Positions 1-5,886 of a DNA stretch of 7,435 nucleotides are shown piece by piece; the stretch's first letter is position 1, and the number at the start of each line of letters is the position of its first letter. The notes beneath the pieces are model-generated. The model was not told the origin of the DNA and ran no database searches. It saw only the letters and a program-made list of their open reading frames with translations. A program made the position numbers and the translations under genes. Source of the stretch: Planctomycetota bacterium (lineage in GTDB: Bacteria; Planctomycetota; Brocadiia; JAJRTI01); NCBI GenBank assembly GCA_024278415.1, contig JAJRTI010000513.1:1-7435 (forward strand), given 5' to 3'.

Positions 1-9
1 CCAGGCCAA

Positions 10-70
10 GGAACGCTGAAAGCGTTCCACAAGACTGGCGGGCCGCGTTTGTGCAACGCTTTCAGCGTTG
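10..70. repeat. Pair of oppositely oriented triloop palindromes
   Basis: Two perfect hairpins: 10-28 (ggaacgctgaaagcgttcc, 8-bp stem, GAA loop) and 54-70 (caacgctttcagcgttg, 7-bp stem, TTC loop). The 15-bp core at 12-26 is the exact reverse complement of the core at 55-69, so they are two copies of one element in opposite orientation, or an element whose loop has flipped. There is no T-run after either stem, so they do not look like intrinsic terminators. Function is unknown; the resemblance is to short REP-like intergenic repeats. Confidence 0.7.
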
Positions 71-103
71 GCGGCTTGTTTTCGGCATCCTTCCCAGCGC
101 GGC

Positions 104-135
104 GCTCGTTCGCCCGCTGACGCGGCCGAACGAGC
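104..135. repeat. Intergenic hairpin, 9-bp perfect outer stem
   Basis: The arms gctcgttcg (104-112) and cgaacgagc (127-135) are perfect complements. After one C/C mismatch the stem continues for four more pairs and closes on a 4-base loop (118-121). It lies in the gene-free stretch ahead of the polymerase gene. No T-tract follows, so a terminator role is not supported. It is probably part of the same repeat-rich spacer as its neighbours. Confidence 0.6.
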
Positions 136-155
136 TTGCACTGGGCTATGTTGTG

Positions 156-192
156 ATGCGCCTTCGGCGCATGTGCATTCTGCGCCGGCGCA
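156..192. repeat. TTC-triloop hairpin followed by 12-bp palindrome
   Basis: Bases 156-172 (atgcgccttcggcgcat) form a perfect 7-bp stem with a TTC loop, the same architecture as the hairpins at 10-28 and 54-70. Eight bases later, 181-192 (tgcgccggcgca) is a perfect 12-bp palindrome built from almost the same stem sequence without a loop. The rest of 193-288 shows a T8 run (241-248) and no gene or clear promoter. Confidence 0.6.
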
Positions 193-288
193 CCACGGGA
201 ATGAACGCCCAGTTTACTACGTACGTTCAAACCTGCACCCTTTTTTTTGGCTATTGTGTTCGGGTTCTGTTTTGGCGCATACAAAACC

Positions 289-3200
289 ATGAGTTTCATC
301 CATCTACACACCCACAGCAACTACAGCCTCCTCACAGGCGCAAGCCGCATCGAAGATTTGATCGCCTCGGCCAAGTCGTGCGGCATGCCCGCGCTCGCGC
401 TGACCGATACGAACGGCCTCTATGGAGCGATTCCTTTCTACAAGCAGGCCAAGGCTGCCGGCATCAAGCCTATTCTTGGCGCGCACATCGAGCGCGACGG
501 CCACGCCGCGGTGTGCCTTGCCAGGGATCGCGAGGGCTACTCAAACTTGTGCCGCATCGTGACGAACCGGCAGCTTCAAGAAACCCGCGGGGACGCGATG
601 CGGAAGCCCGCCGAAGGCGGGATCGCATCGTGTCCCCCGAAGCTAACGGCCGGCATCGCCAAATATGCGGACGGTCTTTACGTCCTATCTAGCGACGAAG
701 CCGTGCTGCGCCAACTCGCGGTGTGCATGGACAAGCGAAGGTTGTTTGTGCTGTTGGAAACTCCAAACACGAACGCCGACAACCAAACACCCGTTGCCCG
801 AAAGCAGCGCAAGCGAAGCGCGCTGCGAAAGGAGACAACCGAACACCGCTCCGCCATCAACCATCCCCCATCAACCATTAACCATCTCTGCCCCCCCCTC
901 ATCGCACTCGCCGGCGAACTAGGCCTTGGCACCGTGGCTGGCAACAACGTCATGTTCGCCACGCCGGACCGATATCAGACGCATCGGGCGCTCGTCGCGG
1001 TGCGGGAGAACTGCCTGCTTGACGATCTGCGCGAGGAGCACATCGTGTCGCCCGAAGCGTACTTCAAGACGCCGGACCAGATGGCCGCGATCTTCAGGGA
1101 CTACCCCGAAGCCATCGCCAACACGATGCGCATCGCGGACGACTGCAACTTAGAGCTGGAGTTCGGCAAGCCGCGTTTTCCCAAGTGCGACCTGCCGCCG
1201 GGCGAGACCGCGTTCTCACGCCTATGGCAGCTTGCGTTCGACGGAGCGCGCGAGCGCTACCAGCCGTTGCGCCCGGACGTGATCGACCGGCTCAAGTACG
1301 AGTTGGACGTGATCAACCAACTCGGCTTCGCGGAGTACTTCCTCATCGTGTGGGACATCGTCCGCTTCGCGCGCGAGCAAGGCATTCCAATCGTGGGCCG
1401 CGGCTCCGCGGCGGACAGTCTTGTCGCGTACGTGCTCGGCATCTCGAGCGTCGACCCCATCCACTTCGACCTCTACTTCGAGCGATTCCTCAACCTCCAT
1501 CGCACCGACTGCCCGGACATCGACCTCGACATGTGCTGGCGCCGGCGCGACGAGGTGATTCAGTACGTGTACGACCGTTACGGCGCGGACCGCGTCGCGA
1601 TGATCTGCAACCACAACACGTACCAAGCGCGGTCCGCGTTCCGCGACGTGGCGCGGGTGTATGGGCTGCCGCTCGCGGAGATCAACCGGCTCGCCGCCAT
1701 GCTCCCGTACTACAGCGTGGCGAGCATCCGCGACGCGATGAAGGCCTTCCCAGAAACCCGCGGCTTCCCCATCGACCGTGAGCCGTACAAGAGCATCATC
1801 GCGCAAGCTGAGAAGATCGACGGTTTCGTCCGGCACCTCAGCATCCACGTCGGCGGCATCGTCATTGGTGACGCCCCCCTGACGACCTATCTCCCTCTGG
1901 AGCGCGCGACCAAGGGCCTCATCGTCACGCAATACGACATGGGGCCGGTCGAGGATCTCGGGCTCGTGAAGATCGACCTGCTGGGGCAACGAGCGCTCTC
2001 GATCATCCGCGACACGGTCGAGGCTGTCGAACGAAACTACGGGTCGGACTCGGAGGCTCTACCACAGAGGACGCAGAGGAGCACAGGGGAGAGGAGCGAG
2101 GGGAAGGGGGATCAGCGGATAGTGCAAGTGGGCTCGGGCTCGGATTCTGCCTCTGTGCCCCTCCGTGCCCTCTGTGGTGAGAAAGTGCCCGACAACGACC
2201 CCAAGACGCGGCGCTTGCTCATGCAGGGCAAGACCATCGGCTGTTTTCAGATCGAGTCGCCGGGCATGCGCAACCTGCTCCAGATGATGAAAGCCCAAAA
2301 CATCCGCGACGTCATCATGGGCCTGTCGCTCATTCGACCCGGGCCCTCGGGCAGCGGCATGAAGGAGCGATTCATTCGCCGGCGCATGGGCTTGGAGCCC
2401 ACGACTTACATGGCGCCGCAATTGGAGCCCGTGCTCAGCGAGACACACGGAGTGATGCTCTACCAAGAGGACATCCTCAAGGTCGCTCACGCCATCGCCG
2501 GCTTTACGCTCGCGGACGCCGACGTGCTGCGCAAGGGCATGAGCAAGGCGCGGTCGCCGCAACAATTCGAGGAGATGCGCACCCGCTTCCTCCAAGGCGC
2601 AGCGAAGAACGGCGTGGACGCGAAGGCGGCGAAGCAGATCTGGGATCGCATCAGCAATTTCGCGAGCTACTCCTACTGCAAGGCCCACGCCACCACGTAC
2701 GGCCACATCTCGTACCAAGCCACGTACCTCAAGGCCCACTACCCCGCGGAGTTCTTGGCCGCGGTCATGTCCAACCAAGCCGGATTCTACGAGACCCGCG
2801 TGTATTTGGAGGAGGCGCGGCGCTTGGGCGTGCGCATTCTGCTGCCCGACATCAACCGCAGCGGGTTCTTCTTCCGCGCTTGGAACAACACCATCCGCAT
2901 CGGCCTCATGCAAGTGCGCGGCCTCTCGCGCGCGACGATCAAATCGCTCCTCCACGCGCGCAAACAGCGCTCCTTCACGTCGCTCGCAGACTTCTGCCAG
3001 CGCGTGAAGGCCTCCTACTCCGAAATCGAGAACCTCATCCTCTGCGGCGCGATGGACGGCTTCGCCCCGACCCGGCCGGAGCTGCTCTGGCGCCTGAAGC
3101 TCATGCTCATAGGCAAGAAGCCAACGAAGAAGCAGGACAAGAACCAGTTGGACCTCTTCTCTGAATGCAACATAGCAGGCGACTACCGCTCTCCCAGCAG

Positions 3201-3714
3201 CCCTTCTGGAGCAGACCGCCTAATCTGGCCGTCTCGTTTCGCTGCGACGGCCCCACAGGCGGGACTCCAAACGCCTCCCCTTCCCCGCATCGCTGACTAC
3301 TCGCCCGCGCAGAAGCTCGCGCATGAACAGCACATCCTCCAACTTGCAGTCACCGACCATCCACTTGCGGCGTATGAGGAAAAGCTCAAGGACTTGGACC
3401 TCACGCCGAGCCACCAGTTGCGCCGCTGCGCCGGCAAGATCGTCACGGTCGCCGGCTGGCTGGTGACCATGCGCCGCGCGGTGACGAAGAACCGCGAATA
3501 CATGAAGTTCATGACCATCGAGGACCGCTTCGGCACGATGGAGGTGACGCTCTTCCCGGACACGTATCAGAAGTACGGCCACCTCCTCTGCACGTACGGC
3601 CCATACGTCGTGAACGCCCTCGTCGAGACGGAGCACGGTGCGCTCACGCTCACCGCGAATTGGATCACAACGCTGGACGACCAGGAGCGCCAGGGGGCAG
3701 GAGAGGCTGCGTGA
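289..3714 (+). CDS. dnaE: C-family DNA polymerase III alpha subunit, DnaE2/error-prone-like
   Basis: This encodes a 1141-residue DNA-dependent DNA polymerase acting on chromosomal DNA. Visible order: PHP domain (about 3-300, opening HLHTHS at 5-10); palm with GRGSAADS (370-377) and PDIDLD (409-414, D410 and D412 catalytic); third catalytic Asp in VKIDLLG (D563); FQIES, RPGP and YQED blocks (653-727); helix-hairpin-helix region (about 870-925); clamp-binding pentapeptide QLDLF (953-957); OB fold (about 1048-1128). The chain stops just after the OB fold, so the tau-binding C-terminal domain of replicative DnaE1 is missing, which fits DnaE2/ImuC-type translesion polymerases. The PHP site looks degenerate: TDT (39-41) and NNVM (219-222) stand where metal-binding histidines usually occur. 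ATG 289 was chosen because family homology begins right after it; a TTG at 247 would add unrelated residues. No Shine-Dalgarno is evident. Four repeat-like insertions lie in frame. No imuA or imuB is in the window. The family call is firm; the subfamily is inferred. Confidence 0.95.
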   Translation: MSFIHLHTHSNYSLLTGASRIEDLIASAKSCGMPALALTDTNGLYGAIPFYKQAKAAGIKPILGAHIERDGHAAVCLARDREGYSNLCRIVTNRQLQETRGDAMRKPAEGGIASCPPKLTAGIAKYADGLYVLSSDEAVLRQLAVCMDKRRLFVLLETPNTNADNQTPVARKQRKRSALRKETTEHRSAINHPPSTINHLCPPLIALAGELGLGTVAGNNVMFATPDRYQTHRALVAVRENCLLDDLREEHIVSPEAYFKTPDQMAAIFRDYPEAIANTMRIADDCNLELEFGKPRFPKCDLPPGETAFSRLWQLAFDGARERYQPLRPDVIDRLKYELDVINQLGFAEYFLIVWDIVRFAREQGIPIVGRGSAADSLVAYVLGISSVDPIHFDLYFERFLNLHRTDCPDIDLDMCWRRRDEVIQYVYDRYGADRVAMICNHNTYQARSAFRDVARVYGLPLAEINRLAAMLPYYSVASIRDAMKAFPETRGFPIDREPYKSIIAQAEKIDGFVRHLSIHVGGIVIGDAPLTTYLPLERATKGLIVTQYDMGPVEDLGLVKIDLLGQRALSIIRDTVEAVERNYGSDSEALPQRTQRSTGERSEGKGDQRIVQVGSGSDSASVPLRALCGEKVPDNDPKTRRLLMQGKTIGCFQIESPGMRNLLQMMKAQNIRDVIMGLSLIRPGPSGSGMKERFIRRRMGLEPTTYMAPQLEPVLSETHGVMLYQEDILKVAHAIAGFTLADADVLRKGMSKARSPQQFEEMRTRFLQGAAKNGVDAKAAKQIWDRISNFASYSYCKAHATTYGHISYQATYLKAHYPAEFLAAVMSNQAGFYETRVYLEEARRLGVRILLPDINRSGFFFRAWNNTIRIGLMQVRGLSRATIKSLLHARKQRSFTSLADFCQRVKASYSEIENLILCGAMDGFAPTRPELLWRLKLMLIGKKPTKKQDKNQLDLFSECNIAGDYRSPSSPSGADRLIWPSRFAATAPQAGLQTPPLPRIADYSPAQKLAHEQHILQLAVTDHPLAAYEEKLKDLDLTPSHQLRRCAGKIVTVAGWLVTMRRAVTKNREYMKFMTIEDRFGTMEVTLFPDTYQKYGHLLCTYGPYVVNALVETEHGALTLTANWITTLDDQERQGAGEAA
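589..637 (+). repeat. In-frame palindromic element 1, inside dnaE PHP region
   Basis: A long hairpin lies within the polymerase gene. Outer arms ggggacgcgatgcg (589-602) and 624-637 pair over 14 positions with one G-T wobble. After a 4/2-base internal bulge the inner stem cccgcc/ggcggg (607-612, 616-621) closes on a GAA triloop (613-615). It is translated as residues 101-117, between the NLCRIVT and ADGLYVL blocks of the PHP domain, where family members usually have a much shorter loop. That comparison is from memory of the family. Confidence 0.7.
760..897 (+). repeat. In-frame repeat-like insertion 2, inside dnaE PHP region
   Basis: Residues 158-203 match no conserved PHP segment and are rich in N, T, P, K and R. 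The DNA contains a hairpin with 7-bp arms gcagcgc (804-810) and gcgctgc (820-826). It also has a direct repeat of ccatcaaccat (854-864 and 868-878) followed by a further degenerate taaccat. Conserved sequence resumes at IALAGELGL. Such CCATCAACC runs look like intergenic low-complexity repeats rather than selected protein sequence. The boundaries are approximate. Confidence 0.5.
2061..2178 (+). repeat. In-frame 118-bp palindromic element 3, inside dnaE palm
   Basis: The first ten bases, accacagagg, are the perfect reverse complement of the last ten (cctctgtggt). Over 27 bases the arms match at 22 positions, and two mismatches could wobble-pair. The centre is purine-rich (about 2083-2110). The element encodes roughly residues 592-630, between the third catalytic Asp motif (VKIDLLG, 561-566) and the conserved block beginning DNDPKT (635-640). 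E. coli-type DnaE proteins have only a short linker there. Palindromes of the CCACAGAGG...CCTCTGTGG type are familiar to me as intergenic repeats in several environmental phyla; that recognition is from memory. Confidence 0.75.
3160..3291 (+). repeat. In-frame repeat-like insertion 4, between clamp motif and OB fold
   Basis: This covers residues 958-1001, just after QLDLF and before the conserved ADYSPAQKL. It contains a perfect 7-bp hairpin, ggccgtc (3227-3233) with gacggcc (3246-3252), loop 12. A second short pair is aggcg (3257-3261) with cgcct (3272-3276). The encoded peptide is rich in S, P, A and G with no recognisable motif. It may be another intergenic-type repeat in a flexible linker; a naturally variable linker would be the alternative. 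Confidence 0.45.
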
Positions 3715-3916
3715 TGGGTGCGCCGCCAGAATATCAGCGGCAACACCGTTCGGTCGACGGAGAATTTCCAACGAATTCAGACAGACAACGAATGCAGGGG
3801 AGCTGAATGGGCCTCAGTTCGCGCACCGTGCGGCAAGTCACATGGCTGTCCATCGGCGTCTCAGGCCGAGAGGTTTCCCACCAAGACTCGCAGAAAGCCG
3901 TAGATGCCACAGGCTT

Positions 3917-3980
3917 GTAGTAGGGCGATTTATCGCCCGTCTCTGCGTCCGAAACAGCGGGCGATAGATCGCCCTACTAC
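3917..3980. repeat. 64-bp inverted repeat (two nested palindromic units)
   Basis: Arms 3917-3939 and 3958-3980 are complementary at 22 of 23 positions, the exception being a T-G wobble, around an 18-base loop. Each arm is itself a palindrome: gggcgat/atcgccc with a 2-base centre (3923-3938 and 3959-3974). The DNA could therefore fold as one long stem or as two small hairpins. It lies in the spacer with no T-run after it, so it is more likely a MITE- or REP-like element than a terminator. It resembles repeats with a GTAGGGCGAT core seen dispersed in some environmental genomes (recollection). Confidence 0.8.
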
Positions 3981-4155
3981 CAACGTCACACCTGTCCAGC
4001 GTTAGCATGTGCACCCAATGATCGCGGTAACGCACCAACCACATCATGCTCGCGACAGAATTGTTGAAACTCTGAGGGGAACTCATCCTCAAGGCTGCTT
4101 GACCAAGCCCAAGCGCGGTGTTAGCTTACGCCGGGATGTCCGTTTCCAGTCATGA

Positions 4156-4175
4156 CGGAAGGCGAAGGCCTTCCG
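4156..4175. repeat. Short palindrome ahead of the SGNH gene
   Basis: Sequence cggaaggcgaaggccttccg: a perfect 8-bp stem with loop GAAG, similar in design to the GAA-loop hairpins at the left end of the window. It ends 28 bases before the SGNH start codon, so it lies in or near the 5' leader and could affect expression. Its similarity to the other hairpins makes a repeat origin more likely. Confidence 0.55.
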
Positions 4176-4187
4176 CTCCCAGGTCGC

Positions 4188-4193
4188 AAAGGA
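4188..4193 (+). promoter_or_regulatory. Ribosome-binding site of the SGNH gene
   Basis: AAAGGA lies 10 bases before ATG 4204, which supports this start. Another ATG at 4199 is in a different frame and closer to the site than is usual. Confidence 0.5.
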
Positions 4194-4203
4194 CTGCTAT
4201 GCT

Positions 4204-5274
4204 ATGAGAGCAACGCGCCGGCCCCTTGTTCGGAAGAGCCTTGGCATTCTGAAGCTTGTGGCCATCAACATCCTCGTGTTCGTCCTGCTCTTCCTGCTTG
4301 CCGAACTCGGCTTCCGTACGGTTTGCTTCGTCATCGGCCGCGGCTTCACCAAGGAGAACCGCTTCATTTCTCCTTGGTTCACGGCCTATGATTACCCGCC
4401 CCCCAAGTTCGATGCCCAGGGCAACGCCTACTTCCGCCATCGCGATCGGCCGGTCACAAAGGACAAGGGCGACCTGTACCGGGTCATTGCCGTCGGCGGC
4501 TCGACCACGGCCAATATCCGGCCGTTTCTGGCTGGCGGCGTCGACTATGCGATCGCACTCGAACGCCTCCTGAACGCCGGGGCCGACAACGGCCCTTATG
4601 AAGTCTTGAATGCTGGAGCCGAAGCCTACTCGACCGCGCATAGCCTTATCAATATTTCGCTCCGCCTAGTCGACTTCGAGCCCGATCTGATCATCCTCAT
4701 GCACAACTTGAACGACGCGTCCGCCAATAGCTTCGGCGACGGTGTCACCTCCGACTACTCCAATAAGTACATGCTGCCCTACTACCTGAACCCGCGCTTG
4801 CAGGCGAACCTTTCCTTTCAGGGCCTTCTCTTCCAGTCCAGGCTGCTGTGCTATCTCGACCTTCCGCAGACTCTTGCCAGGCGGGCCCGCGTGATCAGGC
4901 CCGACAACCCTACCGCCGCGGGCATGCGCATCTTCAAGCGGAACCTCAAGAGCATCATTAGCATTTGTCGCACCCATGGCATGGGCCTGCTCTTGCTCAC
5001 CCAGCCCCACCAGGACACGGACCACAAGTACATCCATCTGAAAGTGGTCCAAGACTACAACCGCGCCATCGAGCAGATCGCCCGCGAGCAGAACGTGCAC
5101 TTCTTCGACATGGAAGCCGCGTTTGGCAAGAAACCGAAGTTCTTCAACGACATGTTCCACTACACGCCCGCGGGCATCGAGCGATTCGCGCAGTTGCTGG
5201 CTCCAGTGGTGACGCGCATTCAAGCGGGACAGACAGGCCAAGCCACCGCGCACCCCCAAGAAAATGGCCATTGA
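4204..5274 (+). CDS. Membrane-anchored SGNH/GDSL-family hydrolase
   Basis: A 356-residue protein. It has a basic N-terminus (MRATRRPLVRK) and one hydrophobic helix at about 15-36, with no obvious signal-peptidase site. This is likely a signal anchor placing the hydrolase domain outside the cytoplasmic membrane. The SGNH blocks are readable: GGSTT (98-102, nucleophile S100), NAGAEAYST (136-144, oxyanion G138), HNLND (167-171, N170) and NDMFHYTPAG (315-324, catalytic D316 and H319 in DxxH spacing). Family members are esterases or acyl/acetyl-ester hydrolases acting on lipids or polysaccharides; the substrate cannot be told from sequence. Length is typical for anchored members. It is probably co-transcribed with the small membrane gene 14 bp downstream. 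No glycan-synthesis genes are in view to suggest a role. Confidence 0.85.
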   Translation: MRATRRPLVRKSLGILKLVAINILVFVLLFLLAELGFRTVCFVIGRGFTKENRFISPWFTAYDYPPPKFDAQGNAYFRHRDRPVTKDKGDLYRVIAVGGSTTANIRPFLAGGVDYAIALERLLNAGADNGPYEVLNAGAEAYSTAHSLINISLRLVDFEPDLIILMHNLNDASANSFGDGVTSDYSNKYMLPYYLNPRLQANLSFQGLLFQSRLLCYLDLPQTLARRARVIRPDNPTAAGMRIFKRNLKSIISICRTHGMGLLLLTQPHQDTDHKYIHLKVVQDYNRAIEQIAREQNVHFFDMEAAFGKKPKFFNDMFHYTPAGIERFAQLLAPVVTRIQAGQTGQATAHPQENGH

Positions 5275-5288
5275 TGGCTCGGTGACAC

Positions 5289-5516
5289 ATGAAGAAGCCG
5301 CACATCGTTCTCTTGGCCGCGAACCTGGCCATGATCGTTGGCTTTGGAGGCGTGTTCTTGGTCAGGCTGAACTACGAGTTCATCATCTACGTGGGGATCA
5401 TCATCTTCTTCTTGTGCTTGATCGGCGCCACGCTCAAGAGAGTCGACTACACGAGCACGTCCTTGGTGGGGCTGACCGTTAGGCCAGCGTCTGCCCTGGC
5501 CTCATCCAACCTGTGA
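5289..5516 (+). CDS. Small two-helix membrane protein, probably 3'-truncated
   Basis: A 75-residue protein with two hydrophobic segments (about 6-25 and 30-48) separated by a short loop, then a polar tail. It starts 14 bp after the SGNH stop, so it is probably in the same transcript; its own Shine-Dalgarno is weak. The segment EFIIYVGIIIFFLCLIGATL and the following GLTV resemble the N-terminal part of a longer multi-helix membrane family (YjdF/DUF2238-like, usually continuing with a W-x-x-LHMAGG stretch). Here the sequence changes after GLTV to a short unrelated tail and stops. The change coincides with a palindrome at 5481-5502. It is either a genuine small protein or the 5' remnant of a gene cut by a rearrangement; I favour the latter. 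The family likeness is from memory. Confidence 0.55.
   Translation: MKKPHIVLLAANLAMIVGFGGVFLVRLNYEFIIYVGIIIFFLCLIGATLKRVDYTSTSLVGLTVRPASALASSNL
5481..5502. repeat. Hairpin at the apparent truncation point
   Basis: aggccag (5481-5487) pairs perfectly with ctggcct (5496-5502) around an 8-base loop. It begins where the small membrane protein stops resembling its presumed family. With no T-run it is a poor intrinsic terminator. It may be a junction or repeat remnant. Confidence 0.4.
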
Positions 5517-5546
5517 CTTCGCTTCGTGGCCGTCCCCGCCTAGGAA

Positions 5547-5555
5547 TGGTATAAT
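5547..5555 (+). promoter_or_regulatory. Extended -10 promoter of the toxin-antitoxin operon
   Basis: TGGTATAAT is a perfect TATAAT (5550-5555) with the TG of an extended -10 element at 5547-5548. No good TTGACA-like -35 lies 16-18 bp upstream, as is common with extended -10 promoters. It sits 37 bp before the toxin ATG in a 76-bp non-coding gap, so it would drive the toxin and antitoxin genes separately from the upstream pair. No clear operator palindrome was found around it. Confidence 0.65.
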
Positions 5556-5592
5556 GCATTGGTTAACCGGCCCATGAGTGGAAGCTCTTCCC

Positions 5593-5886
5593 ATGTTCGA
5601 GATCGAGTTCACCGCCGAAGCGGCCGATGATCTCCGCAACATGCGGAAGTTTGACCAACGCCAAATCATGGACGTCATCCAAGAGCAACTGTACCACCAA
5701 CCGGCCATCCAGACGAGGAACCGGAAGCAGCTTCGCCCCAACGCGCTAGCGGAATGGGAGCTGCGAATCGACCGCTTTCGTGTCTTCTACGACGTTGACG
5801 AGGACGACCAACTTGTCAAAATCGTGTCCATCGGCGAGAAGCGGGGCAATGTGCTTTTCATTCGCGGCGAGGAGTTCCAGCTATGA
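5593..5886 (+). CDS. RelE/ParE-family type II toxin
   Basis: A 97-residue protein with the RelE/ParE pattern: an N-terminal strand (FEIEFT) and a helical hairpin (about 8-36). The core follows, with RKQL (44-47), WELRIDRFRVFYDV (55-68) and the C-terminal IGEKRGNVLFIRGEEF (80-95). Members of this superfamily are mRNA interferases (RelE) or gyrase inhibitors (ParE); the sequence alone does not decide which. ATG 5593 is preferred over an in-frame GTG at 5578 because the domain starts at once and TGGAAG (5579-5584) lies 8 bases upstream. The TGA stop overlaps the next start as ATGA, so toxin and antitoxin are translationally coupled. The toxin comes first, the reverse of classic relBE, as in higBA-type operons. 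Confidence 0.85.
   Translation: MFEIEFTAEAADDLRNMRKFDQRQIMDVIQEQLYHQPAIQTRNRKQLRPNALAEWELRIDRFRVFYDVDEDDQLVKIVSIGEKRGNVLFIRGEEFQL

Larger units (their letters stand above)
3715..4203. other. Gene-free spacer with repeats
   Basis: These 489 bases separate the polymerase from the SGNH hydrolase gene. Short open frames exist on both strands, but none has a convincing ribosome-binding site or recognisable protein content. The strong structures are the inverted repeat at 3917-3980 and the hairpin at 4156-4175. I see no clear promoter, tRNA or other RNA gene. The rest, including 3742-3916 and 3981-4155, shows nothing I can name. Confidence 0.6.

Noticed and set aside
247..288. TTG start extending the polymerase by 14 residues
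   Set aside because: The extra residues are unlike the family, while HLHTHS normally lies just after the start; ATG 289 is more natural.
51..692. Open frame of 213 codons crossing into the polymerase gene
   Set aside because: Arg/Pro/His-rich translation with no recognisable motif. It runs through palindromes and overlaps the conserved PHP coding region in another frame.
1185..1989. Long open frames on both strands within the polymerase gene
   Set aside because: Shadow frames of high-GC codon bias; the products are low-complexity Arg/Ala/Pro or Val/Asp/Ala strings.
2059..2955. 298-codon minus-strand frame
   Set aside because: Antisense shadow of the conserved polymerase with no domain signature.
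3722..3741. Hairpin gccgc/gcggc just after the polymerase stop as a terminator
   Set aside because: Only five pairs around a 10-base loop and no following T-run.
3718..4092. Small open frames in the spacer (61 codons plus, 84 codons minus)
   Set aside because: No ribosome-binding site, no protein-like pattern, and the minus one runs through the inverted repeat at 3917-3980.
5578..5592. GTG start adding five residues to the toxin
   Set aside because: ATG 5593 has a well-spaced TGGAAG and begins directly at the family's first strand.
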